Source of the DNA: Phragmites australis
Taxonomy: Eukaryota > Streptophyta > Magnoliopsida > Poales > Poaceae
Direction: 5' to 3'
Assembly (NCBI RefSeq): GCF_958298935.1
Contig: NC_084941.1
Coordinates: forward strand, 15,412,001-15,476,000
DNA: 64,000 nt
In this document: piece after piece, positions 44,134 through 57,036 of the stretch
Layout: the number at the start of each line of letters is the position of its first letter
Position numbering within the stretch: the first letter of the stretch is position 1
Position numbers and translations under genes: made by a program
Notes under the pieces: model-generated
What the model was told of the DNA's origin: nothing
The model's database searches: none
Seen by the model: the letters and a program-made list of their open reading frames with translations, nothing else

Positions 44134-46250
44134 ACAATACAGACAAACAGCTTCACGAACAAGTCACTATCAATATCAATGATAGTTATCCATAGAATAA
44201 AATAACACATTATTCAAAAATACATAATCATAGATTTGATACAATCATGTCTATGATTGTCTTTAGAGCATATCATCGACACCGGTTCCCACGACGTTGA
44301 CCTAGCCTTCCATGATGATGGGAACACTGATGGTGTGCCCACCTACCGGTGCCTCAACTTCTCCAGGCCGATAACACCCTTGCCTCAGCTCTTCCATACC
44401 AACAACACCCCTGCACCTGTCATCGGTCAGTGATCTCCTTTGAATAGATGAATGGATGGATGGATCAATGGAGAAATTATCAGTTTTTGTTTGTTAGGCA
44501 TTAGAAAATGATAGTTGTTAGAAGTTTTAGTGACAATTGTTAAATTTACATGCTAGCAAGCAATGTTAGTTAGAGTATTGCAATGCAGCAGATTTACATG
44601 TCAATCTGTATATTACTTAGATGGCAATGAAACAATAATGTGACACTACAAATGTTGATGATCTAAACTATTTGGAATTGATGTGCAACAAAACCCAAGT
44701 ATGGAATATAGAATAATACTTATTAAGGTGACAAATGTATAATACAAAATTGAAAAAACAGCTCATAATATTACAGATAAGAAAGTATAATTATGAGCTA
44801 AAACCTAGGCATCAATCTACAAATTCATAATAGTAGCATGTTAGACCATCTGTAATATAAAAAACGATACATAATGTGTTGTCTAGACGTAAAGGAAGTA
44901 GAGTGTTAATTATCTTTTTCTATCCTGAAAAGACAGCTTGTAATATTACAGATAAGAAAGTATACCTATCAGAGTCACCTTCCAAATGAGAAATATGGTA
45001 AATAGTCAACATGATTTATAATCAGATTGAAATTGAGAATGGGAAATATTGTGTCAGTTCCTCCACAATCACTGCCACACCAATTTTCTCACAAAATTAT
45101 CTCTAAGAGTAATCAAAGTTTTACTTTGGCCACACCCAGGGAATTGCATCTGGTTAGTTGTTACAGTATGTAGGTTAGCAACGACAAAAGGTGCATCTTT
45201 TGTTGGGTTTGAACTTTGTAAGTGTTCATGATATGCATACAAACAACTTGCACCCACATGATATATTCAAAGCCTACCTTGATGTTCTCAGTGCCTTGCA
45301 GCATATATTGTCTGTTTCTGTTCCTACATTATCATGAAAGCAGAACGACATTGATGGAGAAGTCAATTGGATGTGACAGTTTAGTATTTTGTTAATTTAA
45401 CACATGCAGTTTGATGGAGGATAATTAGATATTTTGATCCACCAGAATCTGCAACTATAAGAACCATTTTAGTTACTAAACAAAAGACATATTCCCTGAG
45501 GCACAAGCATGATACCGTTCTTTGTTTTTCAGAACCACCGAAAGGTTTCCTTTTGAAATGGGCATTCTAAATATATATACTACCAAGGAAGCAAGAACTT
45601 TCCTACAGTCAGATCAAAATCTTGCTTCTTCGCTGTAAGATGCCAAGTCCATCTTCAACTCACGTAGCCAAAATGAAGACAAAAGCAGATCAAATTTACA
45701 AGTACCGGGGCGGAAGCAATAATGGGTAAGCAGTCTAGCATGAGGGTACCGAAAATGGGAAAAGCCAAATGATGGAGAAATCAGGTTGGGAAATTTAGCC
45801 GAGCACCTAGTGTGCACGGACTGGAAAAGGAAGAAGAGATGATGCCACCAACTGTGAGCCGCCAGGTGCCGATCCTGCAATGGCTACTGGTGTGCAGCAC
45901 GTTGGATGCACCAGTTGTTGATATGCTTTGCACTCGCCATCTGCAGGTTCGCTGCAGACGTACTGGTCGCTGGAAGCTTATGCGCTGGAGACAACCTCCT
46001 CCCCCGTCCTGACCGTCGCAGATGACGACCGAAGCCGATGCACCTCGAATCCCCACTCAGGCAGTAGGAATGGTTGTCGGCAAATTGTTTTGTGTGGCAA
46101 TTGGTCATGTTTTAGTCACGTTTATACATATATATATGTTTTGTGTGGCACATTTTGGGGAGATCTTACTCGGAATGGGGTCATTCAGGCTCGGTTTTTG
46201 ACAAATTGTGCTCATGAAGTAATTAGAAGGAGGGGAATCGAGGAAATTAA
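44134..46250. other. Intergenic sequence, no gene recognised
   Basis: AT-rich. A short (ggat)n tract lies near 44448-44466. The word 'acagctcataatattacagataagaaagtata' recurs nearly unchanged at about 44758 and 44933, a small direct duplication about 175 bases apart. Open frames around 45614-45880 have no recognisable motif. Confidence 0.5.
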
Positions 46251-47407
46251 GAAAAGCCCTAAGAAATCCCCAAGCCCCCCCCCCCCAAATCCGAACCCCA
46301 TAAACCCCTTTTTCCCAAAATCCCGAACCCTAGAACAATAAAGTTAGAGGGGGTGGAGGTCTTATGGATCCGGCGCCTTGCGTCGCTGTTCATGCCTGTC
46401 GGAGTTCTTCTTCTCCAGCGGGATCTTTTTTCTTCATGCGTGCGCGGTCCCTCCGGCTCCTTCTCGCCTCCGCTGCGGGATGGGGCACCTTCACGCAATG
46501 CGCTCCCCCCTTCCCCCCTTCCCAGGACACGCGCACGCCTCCGTCAGTTGCGGTGGAGCCCGTGCCCTCTTCGCTCTCTTGGGCGACCGGCGGCCGTGGT
46601 CCGCCGCCATCTCGCTCTCCCTCCATTCACGCGGGTTTTTTGGGGGAGAGGAAAAGTGATTTTTAGGGTTAGGTTTTTCTGCTGATGGCTTTTATATCCC
46701 GGGCGAAATCATCGGAGAGCCGCTGGATTAACACAGAGAATGGAGATGAAGCGGTGGGCGTCGGTCGGGCCACTCGCGATGCTAGGCTGCGCCCTTGGCC
46801 GCGCCGACACGACCGCATGGGATCTGGGCTGGCGCTTCCTCTAGGCTGAGCCTGCGTCGCGCTATGGGCCGGCGCTTCCTCTGGGCTGAGCCTGCATCGC
46901 GCTATGGGCCGGCGCCTGCATCGTGCTATGGGCCGGCGCTTCCTCTGGGCTAGGCCTACGTCGCAGTATGGGCCAGATGCGCACGCGTGGGACAATGGGC
47001 TGAACAGGCCGGTTGGGCCAATTTCCTTTAAGCTTTTGGGCTTTTCCTTTTTTCAGAATTTCCAGTGGTTATTTAATACTTTTATTCTTTTATGCACTCG
47101 ATTATGGCCCAAAATTAATAATGATTAGTGCACAAAATTATGATTAATTCTCTGGACAAAATTGGAACCAACGGTAAGATTTTTTCGGAGAATTTACGCT
47201 CAATTTTATGTGGGTTCATAATTACTTTCTGACCAAAGTTGACTGTAATTATGTGCCATTTTATGTGATTATTCAAATTCTTTTCCGTTTTCTGCCCAAC
47301 GGTGATGCGGATTGGAGTTTTATTTTTACATGATTTTAATCAGACCAACATAGGGTTATTTTCGTGCAAATTTTATTTCCTTGTGATAAATTTATTAATC
47401 TGGCCTA
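46251..47407. other. GC-rich segment with a minisatellite, then AT-rich leader-like sequence before the copia frame
   Basis: 46340-46690 is GC-rich and could be a promoter/5' untranslated region or part of a degenerate copia LTR; several overlapping frames are open, none recognisable. 47050-47407 is AT-rich and may be the copia leader. No copy of the 3' LTR start (TGTTGGTTGATC) was found here. Confidence 0.4.
46831..46980 (+). repeat. Minisatellite, ~40 bp unit, GGCCGGCGC-rich
   Basis: The unit 'ggcgcttcctctgggctgagcctgcatcgcgctatgggcc' recurs at about 46831, 46871 and 46935, with a shortened unit at 46911. About 3.5 copies. Confidence 0.8.
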
Positions 47408-50400
47408 TTGTTCTCTCCAGCTCTTAACACTTCCTCCATTGTCGCCACTATTGACGGCATAGAGCAACTTACGAGCAATAATTTTCTTGCTTGGAAAGCT
47501 AAGGTGACTGTTGTCCTTGGTATTTTGGACCTGGACTATGCACTCAGGGTTGACGCTCCCACTACTCCCGCCATTAGTGTGGAAAATTATGATGAATTAA
47601 AGAAAACTTATGATACACTTTCTGAGAATTGGGAGCGGTCCAACCGCATGTCTCTTATGATAATGAGGAAGCTATAAGGGGAGCGATCCCAAACTCAGAA
47701 AAAGCTAAGACGTACTTGGCATCTGTGGAGGAGCAATTCAAAGGCACCTCCAAGGTTTACGCCAGCACACTGATTCAAAAGCTCCTCAACACTAAGTATA
47801 ATTATGGATCCGATGGCATAAGAGAACACATCTTGATGATGACTGACATGCCTGCCAAACTCAAGTGCATGGATATGGAAATCTCTGAGGGTTTCCTTGT
47901 CTACTTCATTATGACCTCTCTCCCTCTTAAGTTTACTCCTTTTAAGATAAATTGCAACACTCAGAAAGAGAAGTAGAGCATGATCGACTTGATCGCGATG
48001 TGCGTCCAAGAGGAAGAGAGGGTAAGGGCTGAAAATAAAGACTTTGTGAATCAAGTTAGCAGCCCCAAGAATAAAAGAAAATTCCAAGGGAATTTAAAGT
48101 CTAAGAAGAAGTTGCATTTCATCGCTAAACACGACAAGGCAGCACAGAGGGCGCCCAAGGCACCTACTCCTTCTGCTTCTGCCTCTCAAGAATCTAAGAA
48201 TGACGGATGCCACTTCTGCCACAAGAATGACCACTACCAAAAGGACTGTGTTGGTTTCCTGAAGTGGCTCGCAAAGAAGGGTAATGATTTCATAACATTC
48301 ATTGATGAGTCTCTTTATGCTTATTTTTCCCTTAATTCATGGTGGATTGACTCAGGTGCCACTGTGTACGTTACCAACTCCTTACAGGGATTCCTTACCG
48401 CGAAAACATTAAGAAAGGGGGAGCGAAGTCTTAGAGTGGCCAATGGGAAGGAACCTGAAGTTCAAGCTGTTGGATCCCTTCCATTAGTTCTTGATAGCGG
48501 CTTGACTCTTAGACTGAATAATGTAGTTTATGTTCCTTCCATGAGGTGGAATCTCATTTCAGTTTCGATGTTAGATGATGATGGTTTTCATTGTAATTTT
48601 GGAGACAATAAATGCATTCTTAAATTTAATTCAGATGTTATTGGTCTTGCCGGCCGACAAGACCTACTATATATGCTTCCTCTTAATGAATCCGCTGTGA
48701 CGATGAATGTTTATAATGTAAGCCATAAGAGAAAGAGAAGTACATTTAATGAGACTTCTTCGAAACTGTAGCATTGTCGTCTAGGCCACATTTCGAGGGG
48801 GAGAATGGAGCATCTCATTAAGGAAGAGATTCTCCAACCCTTAGACTAATCCGACTCTAAACACTGCATAGATTGCATTAAAAGAAAATACGTTAAGCAA
48901 ATAAAGAAAGGGGCCACTCAGAGCACGGGATTATTATAATTAATTCACACGGACATATGTGGTCCTTTTCCTGTGACATCAGTTGACGGTTTTGATTCTT
49001 TCATTACCTTCACTGATGATTTCTCCCGTTACAGCTATATCTACCCCATTAAAGATCGACCTGAGTCTCTCAACAAATTTAAGATATTTAAGGCTAAAGT
49101 AGAAAATCAGCATAACCTGAAGATTAAAGTAATGAGATCGGATCGCAGGGGAGAATATTATGGGAGGCATGCCACATATGGGCAAATCCCTAGTCCTTTT
49201 GCCAGATTTCTTCAGGAAAATGGTATAGTAGCCCAATATTCTGCACCTAGTGAACCTCAGCAAAACGGGGTAGCTGAGCGACGCAACTACACGCTTATGG
49301 ACATGGTACGAAGTATGCTCAGCTATTCTATTTTACCAGTTGGACTGTGGATGGAGGCACTTAAGACAGCCGCACACATTCTTAATCGGGTTCCCAGTAA
49401 ATCAGTTCCAAAAACACCTTATGAATTATAGACTGGAAGGAAACCCTCTTTAAAGTATTTACGTGTGTGGGGTTGTGCAGCTGAAGCTAAAGTCTTTAAT
49501 TCACATATTGGAAAATTAGATCCTAAGACAGTTAGTTGTCACTTTATCAGGTATCCCGAAAGATTAAAGGGGTATCGCTTTTACTGTCCAGATAGGATCA
49601 CTAAGTTCGTAGAAACAAGACACGCTATATTTCTTGAGAACGGGGATATGGAGCCGAGGGAAGTTGATCTTGAAGAAAAACGGGTTTATGTTCCTACTCC
49701 GTTGATCCAAGAGTCATACATTCCTGTGCCTCAGGTGGTTGCACCTTCAGTAGAAACTAACGTTAGTGCACCCCCTGTTGAGGTCTCTGAAATTCCTAAC
49801 GATACACCTAACGATGAGCCTCAGTAGTCCCCTGTAGTACCCAATCCTTGTCCTGCAGTGCATAATGAACCGATTAGGAGATCACAACATGAGAGGAGAC
49901 CTGCCATCTCAAACGATTATGTCGTTTATATGAATGAGGATGTTAATGACATAGGAAAGATAGAAGATCCCAACTCATATAAAGAGGTCATGATGAGTGA
50001 GCATTCGTCTGAGTGGCTTAATGCCATGAATGACGAATTAAAGTCTATGAGTGATAATGATATGTGGGACCTAGTAGAAATCCCTGACGGAGCCAAAACA
50101 GTAGGCTGTAAATGGGTCTACAAAACTAAACATGACTCTAATGGGAACATTGAAAGGTTCAAAGCAAGGCTTGTAGCTAAAGGCTTCTCGCAAAGAGAAG
50201 GAATCGATTATAATGAAACTTTCTCTCCTGTATCAAGTAAAGATTCTTTCAGAATAATTATGGCGATCATAGCGCATTATGATTTAGAACTGCATTAGAT
50301 GGATGTAAAATGGCATTCCTTAATGGTGACTTGGAAGAAAATGTTTACATGGCTCAATCGAAATGTTTTGTCATGAAAGGCAAGGAACATTTGGGATGTC

Positions 50401-51545
50401 GCCTTAAGAAATCAATTTATGGTCTAAAACAAGCGTCTAGGCAATGGTATCTCAAGTTTGACAAAGTCATTAGCAATTTTGGCTTTAAAGAAAATGAAAT
50501 TGATAACTGCATTTATATAAAGTTTAAAGGGGGAAAATTCACCATCTTAGTTCTTTATGTGGATGATATCTTATTGGCCAGCAATGATAAGGATATGCTA
50601 TTTGAGACCAAGAGATTTCTTTCCTCTAATTTCGATATGAAGGATCTTGGTGAAGCCTCTTATGTTCTTGGCATTGAAACTCACCGAAATCGGTCCAAAG
50701 GAGTATTAGGTTTGTCTCAAAAGGCATATATTGACAGAGTACTAAAGAAATACAATATGCATAAGTGCTCTGCCATGCCTACTCCTATTGTTAAGGGCGA
50801 TAAATTTGGGGCATATCAATGTCCAAAGAACCAATATGAAATTGATCAAATGAAGATGGTTTCTTATGCTTCAGTTGTCAGAAGCATTATGTATGCTCAA
50901 GTATGTACACACCCTGACTTAGCTTTCGTGACCAGGATGCTTGGCAGATATCAGTCAAATCCAGGACCGGACCACTGGAAAGCCGTTAAGAAAGTCCTTC
51001 GCTATTTGCAAGACACTAAAAACTACATGCTCATATTTACAGAATCCTGATAACCTTGAAGTCGTTGGTTATTCGGATGCAGACTTTGCGGGGTGTGTAG
51101 ACACTAAGAAATCCACATCAGGTTATATCTTCACCCTCGCTGGAGGATCTATCTCGTGGAAAAGCTCCAAACAGACACTTATAGCATCTTCAATGATGCA
51201 AGTTGAGTTTGTGGCATTTATGAGGCTACCGGGCAGGCTGTATGGCTAAAGAACTTTATCCCAGGATTAAGAGTGGTCGACAGTATTTCAAAACCACTTA
51301 CGTTATACTGCGACAATCAACCCGCAGTTTTCTATACGAGTAACAACAAGTCGAGTGGTGCTGCCAAACACATCAACATTAAGTATCATGTTGTGAAAGA
51401 TAGAATCTAGGATCAAACAATAAGTGTTAAGCATATAAGTACTAAGTCAATGCTTGCAAATCCTCTTACTAAAGGCTTGCCACCCATATTTTTCGTGATC
51501 ATATTGCCAGCATGGGGTTATTGGAAAACCTATGATTCTGGATAA
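47408..51545 (+). pseudogene. Copia gag-pol polyprotein with multiple stops
   Basis: Gag: the frame is open from 47408 (no ATG here; the true start is lost or upstream), shifts near 47640 and has stops at 47674 and 47974. Zinc knuckle CHFCHKNDHYQKDC is near 48213. Protease has WWIDSGATVYVTN near 48345. Integrase: LGHISRGRMEHL (after a stop at 48769), the Asp of [10 protein letters not shown] (about 48950), [11 protein letters not shown], and [11 protein letters not shown] with its Glu near 49275. RT: WVYKTKHDSNGNIERFKARLV near 50115 and catalytic LYVDDILLASND near 50555. RNase H-like: SDADFAGCVDTKKSTSGYIF near 51075 and CDNQPAVF near 51310. In-frame stops include 49429, 49825, 50296 and 51048. 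Most codons remain readable, so decay is by point mutation. Confidence 0.85.
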
Positions 51546-51727
51546 GAAGACCATAATGCAAACCAACTCCCATTAGGAATAATTAATTTCCATTTCAAGA
51601 TGAAATAGTGTACTATAGGTTTATGGGTTTCAGTGGCATTTAATTAGCCATTGTAATCGTTTACCTTAGTATGCTAATTTATTGAGAGTGGGCTTATGAT
51701 GTTAGCTTTTACGATCAAGGGGGAGAA

Positions 51728-52134
51728 TGTTGGTTGATCTCAGCTAACAAACATGCTGAACTCTAAGGGGGCTAGGCCCACATACACGCGCCTTGATCGG
51801 AGGCGGAAACCAACTTTTGGTTTCGGTCCTATTCCGTGCAGCGCAACAATAAAAAGGGGGGAGCCGGCACCTACGTGATTAAGTTTTTTGGACGCAAGGG
51901 TCTGCTTCTCCCCCAATACCTAAAAACTCTAACACGATTGTTAGGGCGCTACCAACGGAGCGAAGACCGACGCCACTGCCAGCCATCACCCCTACTTCAA
52001 CTACACCAATGTGATCCCACTTTTCAACCTCATCCGATGGCATTACCGACAAATGGTCAGTTCTTACGCTTCCGCAATTAGATGTGTCTGTTGTTAGGGC
52101 TAATGTGTATGTGTTTTAGATGAGTATACTTTTC
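51728..52134 (+). repeat. Copia 3' LTR (right end approximate)
   Basis: Starts TGTTGGTTGATCTCAGC directly after the polypurine tract. A TATA-like caataaaaagg lies near 51846. No partner LTR is available to fix the end. Confidence 0.55.
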
Positions 52135-52683
52135 TATCAGCGAGCGGCGCCAGTGGAGATGGGAGCAACGTGAGGGGGCAGGTGGTTGCGAACTACCGTA
52201 GGGGGCAGGTGGGACTGAACTACCGTAGGGACGGAGGAGATGTTCGACGCACTATGGGAGACAGTGGTACGATGCTTCGTGAACGTTCCCAGCTCCCCTC
52301 AAATGCTCGGGCTCAAGGCGATATGGTACGGACGAATCCGGGAGCACCGGACCGTCCAATGGAGGAGGATGGACAGTCCAGGTTTCTGGATTTGCTACCA
52401 TGTTGATTTTGTTGGGAATACTGTTTACAATATGTCAAACCAAAATTCAAATAGTTGCATTATATAAATGCTCATCAATTGTTCAATGGCAAACATTTAG
52501 GAATTTCAATTGTATCAGTAGAAAATAGTGAAAGACTTGGTAGGTGCCGATAGATGACACGTTCAGTGATAGTAATTAATTATTCACAAATCGGCATTAT
52601 CACATATATCACCGGTCAATCGCGTTTCTTCGCATCCAATTATTCACAAAGAAAAACTAAATAGCTCGCAGACGTCAAATTTG
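52135..52683. other. Downstream flank of the xylanase gene, no gene recognised
   Basis: A ~28 bp direct repeat (gggggcaggtgg...gaactaccgta) occurs twice at 52175-52228. AT-rich sequence at 52430-52683 probably contains the 3' untranslated region of the minus-strand xylanase; polyadenylation-like words are present but not decisive. Confidence 0.4.
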
Positions 52684-55422
52684 TTAAGCCATGATGGTGA
52701 TTGCATGGTCCGAGGCAGATGACGTGGCGTCCACCCTCACGTTGTGGATGGTGGCGGCCTTGAGAGACCGGTGAGTCAGAGTGAAGTTGTATTCACCGTG
52801 GGGCAGGTCAAGCCCGACCACGCCCTTCTCATCGGTGGTGGCAACCGTGCGGTGCATCTTCCACTCGGCAATCAGCTTGTCGACGAGGCTGCCGACGGGG
52901 AGGTTCTTAAAGTTGTTGTCCGTGAGGCACATCACGTAGCAGCCGTTGGCGTGCCACGCCGCCCACATGATCATGCCGTTGACAGCCGGGTGGCCGTACC
53001 CTTCCCTCAGCACCTGCTCCAGGTACTTCACCTGGTTGGGGCCCTTGACGACGTCCACCTCGGTCAGCCACATGGGCAGCTTAAGCTTGGCGAGCGTGTC
53101 CAGCGCTCCCCTCATGTAGGGAATGTTGGGCGTGGAGAAGTGGCTCTCGAGACCGACGCCGAGCTTGAGCCCACCGTTCCCGGGGTAGCTGCGGATCTGG
53201 TTCATCTTGGCGATGTACTTGCTTGGCACGGCGTTTGGGTCGTAGGGCTGCTCCAGCACGTTGAACTCGTTCATGAAAAGGATGGCGTTGTGGTCGATCT
53301 GTCCAACTTGCTGGTAGATTTGGGCCGACGCGCTAGGGCCGAGCTTGCTCTCGAAGAAGTTGAAGTGGAGGTTCTCGTTCACGACGTCCCAGTGGATCAC
53401 CTTGCCGGCGTAGCGTGACACGATGGACTTAAGCCGCTTCTGCATTGCTGCCTTGAGTTGGTCCAGATTCAACGGCCTTACCCACCTCATTTGCGAGTTT
53501 TGGTCATCCCAGAACACGTTGTGCCCGCGCACCTTAATGCCGTACTTCTGCGCGAGCTTCAGCATTGCGTCGGAGACACGGTAGTCTTCTTGGTTTTGGC
53601 TCCACTCTGTGCTGTACCACTTCATCTCGTTCTCGAAGGTTGCATAGCTGAACCGTGACGTGAACCACTTCTCGTATGCCGGGAGGTTGAGGATCTCCTT
53701 CGTCATTGTGTTGCCGAACGGGAACCCGGCCCGGAGGAGCTCGATGCTCACGTTGGCGTTCGCCATAGGCTGGCCGTCGGGGCCCTTCGCGACTATTTTG
53801 ACAGTGCTCCTCCGGGTCTTGTTGGCGGAGAAACGGGTGTGGGCGTCCCATTCGTCGAAGGTGAAAGGCTGCAGCGAAACGCTGTCCACCCAGATGTCCA
53901 CAGGGGCATCGCTCTGCACGTCACAGAGGCGTACGTGTAGTTTAAACAACGACGGCAAACATGCGCGAGCGTTGTGTTCAGCTGTTATTGCAATGTACGT
54001 TATACCTCGAGGAAGACCTCTCCGGGTCCGGAAGAGTAGCCGGTCATGCCTCCCTTGATCATGCTCCAGCAGCCGGATTGGGCAGCGACGGCACCGGCGG
54101 TGATGCGCTCGCCGTTGGGGGCCTTGACGACAGCCTTCACGTGGGCCGTGCCGGCCGACACTTGCAGCCATGCTACGCAGCAGGAGGCACGGATCAGGAA
54201 GATGAACACTGAATGCATACAGGAAGGCGTGCTGCTCGGTTGGTCTCATCGCACGTACCGGACAGCGAGTAGTGGGTGTCGCTCTGCATCTGGACCCTCT
54301 GGTAGACGCTGTGGGACGGCAGGACGTTGCCGCTGCTGGATAGGGAGCCACCAGGGCCTTGCACCACGGCAAACTTGTTGCCGGACGGGGAGCTGCTTAC
54401 GCCCGCCTTTATGTTCCGGTACGTCGACCATCCCATCAGACCGTTGTTGAACTCACTGTTCTGGATGATGCCACCGTTGTACAGGGGCTTCATTGGGTCG
54501 CGAAGGCACTGCAGAGTGTGGGGACAAATAAGAACAATATATGTTCATTTGACCTTTTCAACCGGACTGTTACATCAATCAGTTGCCCGCTAAGACCGTT
54601 TGCACTCTTAGAGAAGTTAATAACAAAATAATACGACGATTGAATTTTCTTATGTGTTCTAAAGTAATATTGACTTAGTGTTGGATGATATCTTATTTAT
54701 TTATTTATTGCTCTTTTGAACTTTTAGCTTAGGGCTGAAATTGATGTAATAATGAACATGGTTGTGTGCATCAAACGGTACATAGGTTGGATCAGATTTA
54801 TATTTTCTAAAATGTATTCTTGAAAATTAAAGAAGACTTGCGTTGTACACTGCGAATTCAAATTTGGCTAAACAGTAAATATAAAAACCATATGTATCCA
54901 TTAGTATTGAAAATTATTTCATAATATTGTAAATTTCTTTTATTTTATAAATATATTCCAAGAGAAAATGTTTGACAAAGCTACACTTTACGGACTGTGG
55001 CAGTGACTCCAAAGAAAAAAAAATATTCTCAATACTTTTCTTGGTTAAGAAAAGTTGACTTCTAAATTTTGCCAATAGATATCATTGATAATTTGTAGCT
55101 TTTCTTAAGAGATTGATATAGAGAGATGAAATAACAATGCTTGCCTCAATGCTTGATGTATGATCATATTCTACAGACTGGACCATGCACCCTACATCAA
55201 AAAGACATATATTAGCATGTTTCTTGTGAAAATTATATTACCAAAGAACAACAAAAGGTGTGGCAATGTGACACAGAATCCAGAGAAGAGGAAAACACAA
55301 TTCTTGCGTTGGAAAACAATCCACACAGAGATCGATCAATAACAACAGACTTAGATCAGCAAACCTTGGAACAAAGCAATGCATATCAAAGATAGCACCA
55401 GGTTCTCCGTGAGAACCATCAT
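52684..55422 (-). CDS. Endo-1,4-beta-xylanase, GH10 family, with N-terminal CBM22-type module; five exons, 583 aa
   Basis: Exons: 55422-55365, 55191-55145, 54508-54259, 54172-54006, 53913-52684; all phases agree. Exon 1 encodes a hydrophobic secretion signal (NLVLSLICIALFQG). Exons 2-4 carry a carbohydrate-binding module (GGIIQNSEFNNGLMGWST, SVYQRVQ). Exon 5 carries a linker and the GH10 barrel (GFPFGNTM start; VRGHNVFWD; acid/base Glu354 in DVVNE; nucleophile Glu459 in WLTEVDV; WAAWHANGCY), then the usual C-terminal beta module. GH10 enzymes cut beta-1,4-xylan in cell walls, and plant members are secreted. Introns 1, 3 and 4 are GT-AG. Intron 2 (55144-54509) begins GC (GAG|GCAAGC), a rare but accepted donor type. 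No lesion was seen. This is the only host gene recognised in the window. Confidence 0.92.
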
Positions 55423-55477
55423 TTTGTGTTTCTCTCAGCTACTAGTGACGAGATGATCCAGTTAATGGAGAGACACG

Positions 55478-55487
55478 ATTATATAGG
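55478..55487 (-). promoter_or_regulatory. Likely TATA box of the xylanase gene
   Basis: Minus strand GCCTATATAATC lies about 60 bases before the ATG at 55422, giving a 5' untranslated region of about 30 bases. A second candidate (CCTATAAATAAC) lies at about 55619-55630 and would give a longer leader. Confidence 0.55.
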
Positions 55488-55630
55488 CACAGACTGAGGG
55501 GTACAACTTGGGCAAAGAGTGGTGTATCTTTTACTTTGAACCAGTAGTATTACTTAGCGAAAGAAGAGGTAAAACACAAAGACAGTCGCAAAATGTGTGG
55601 ATGCTATGCTGAGTGAGGTTATTTATAGGC

Positions 55631-57036
55631 TTGTGTATTATATGTAACTTCGTAGAAAACTGACTGAATCCATGCATGCTTCAACAGAGATTCTTCCAAT
55701 TTGAAATCTGCCGTCATGCTTTTCTGCATAAATTTTTTTACATCTAGTTGCCAACAATTGAATATGCACGGGCTAGATATATACCTTTTGTAGTATAATA
55801 ATTGTTTATCATTTCAATTAAAACTTCAGTCGTGTTTTTCAGTTGTCCGGATAACCCTTAAAACTATTTTCACCTCACCTGTGTGTACTAATAAATGGGT
55901 CACTTCATCCTTTAATAACATGTCTTTTTCATATCGAAAAAAAAAACATGTTCCTTTTGTTTCTCCTTTTTTTTAAAGCAGTGTTTTAAGTTAAAATTTT
56001 ATGCGATGACAAAAGGCACAATGCTCTTTGTTAAGATATATTTTATAATGTGTTTCTATGCATTTTCATGTCTCAAGAGTTAAATTGGCCACGCATGTTA
56101 AGATCTATGACAATTTCATAGCAAAATGACTGCATGGATGCAACAGATCTACATGCGAATTGAAATTAATCATCTCATTGTGGTTTTGTACATCTACATT
56201 TTTACTTGTCAACCCATGCATATTCACATGCTAGATATATACCTTTTATTTACCATTTCTATTAAAACTAGGAAAATATTTTACTTCTACAAAGTTTTTC
56301 ACTTATCAAGATTACCCTTAAATTTTTCTTCATCTCACTTAACCCCGAACTACTAAAACAGACCAATCACTTGGTAATACCATTTTTCTTTTTTCAATCA
56401 CAAAAAAGATAGCTAGCATTTGTTTCCTTGTTGCTACTTTAAAATTATATTTTAAGTTAATTAAAATTTATTTTCATCAATTGTTCATGACTATTTGTAT
56501 TTATTTTCATACCTCAGGTGTAAAATAGGCCTAACGTGCATTTTCATATCTCAGGACTATTTGTATGCGTTTTCATATCTCTGGATTAAATATCAATTGT
56601 TCATTAATTCCATCTATCATACTATTTGTATGCCTTTTTTATATCTCAGGAGTAAAACTGGCCTTAGGTTGCTCATGGCTATGCACATATCGTAAACAAT
56701 TCTTAAAATATTTATATCATAGATATTATTACATTAATCATACGACAAAAAATTGAATTAAAACTCAACTTGCACATGGAGTAAAGAAAATACAAATTTC
56801 ATGAGGGAGTAACATGACCTAGATATAATAGTTCAGAAATAAAGAAAGACGAAATAACCTTTTGGGGATTATCCAGACAACTGGAAAACTATGTTGGAGT
56901 AAATCAGAATTTTTCCTTAAATCTTTAAGAAATTGTATTAATCAACTAACATACTTCTTTCCTTACTATAGTTCATATAAATAATAAAATCATGTTATAG
57001 CAAGTACTTTATGTAGTGTATTCAATTACTTTGATC
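55631..57036. other. AT-rich upstream region of the xylanase gene, no gene recognised
   Basis: Several near-repeats of 'catatctcaggactatttgtatgc' occur between 56495 and 56650, and gggctagatatataccttt recurs in similar form at 55769 and 56230, suggesting local duplication. No coding frame of note. Confidence 0.45.

Larger units (their letters stand above)
47408..52134 (+). mobile_element. Ty1/copia LTR retrotransposon, decayed; 5' LTR not found
   Basis: Domain order gag-protease-integrase-RT-RNase H identifies a copia-type element. The polypurine tract aagggggagaa (51717-51727) and the LTR start TGTTGGTTGATC (51728) close the interior. Neither a matching 5' LTR nor a target duplication was found, and the right end of the 3' LTR is uncertain. 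Confidence 0.85.

Noticed and set aside
46353..46685. 110-codon GC-rich frames as a possible gene
   Set aside because: Several overlapping frames are open on both strands, with no motif, splice signal or family recognised.
52744..53418. 224-codon plus-strand frame opposite the xylanase
   Set aside because: It is the reverse-strand shadow of the GH10 exon, a common by-product of GC-rich third positions.
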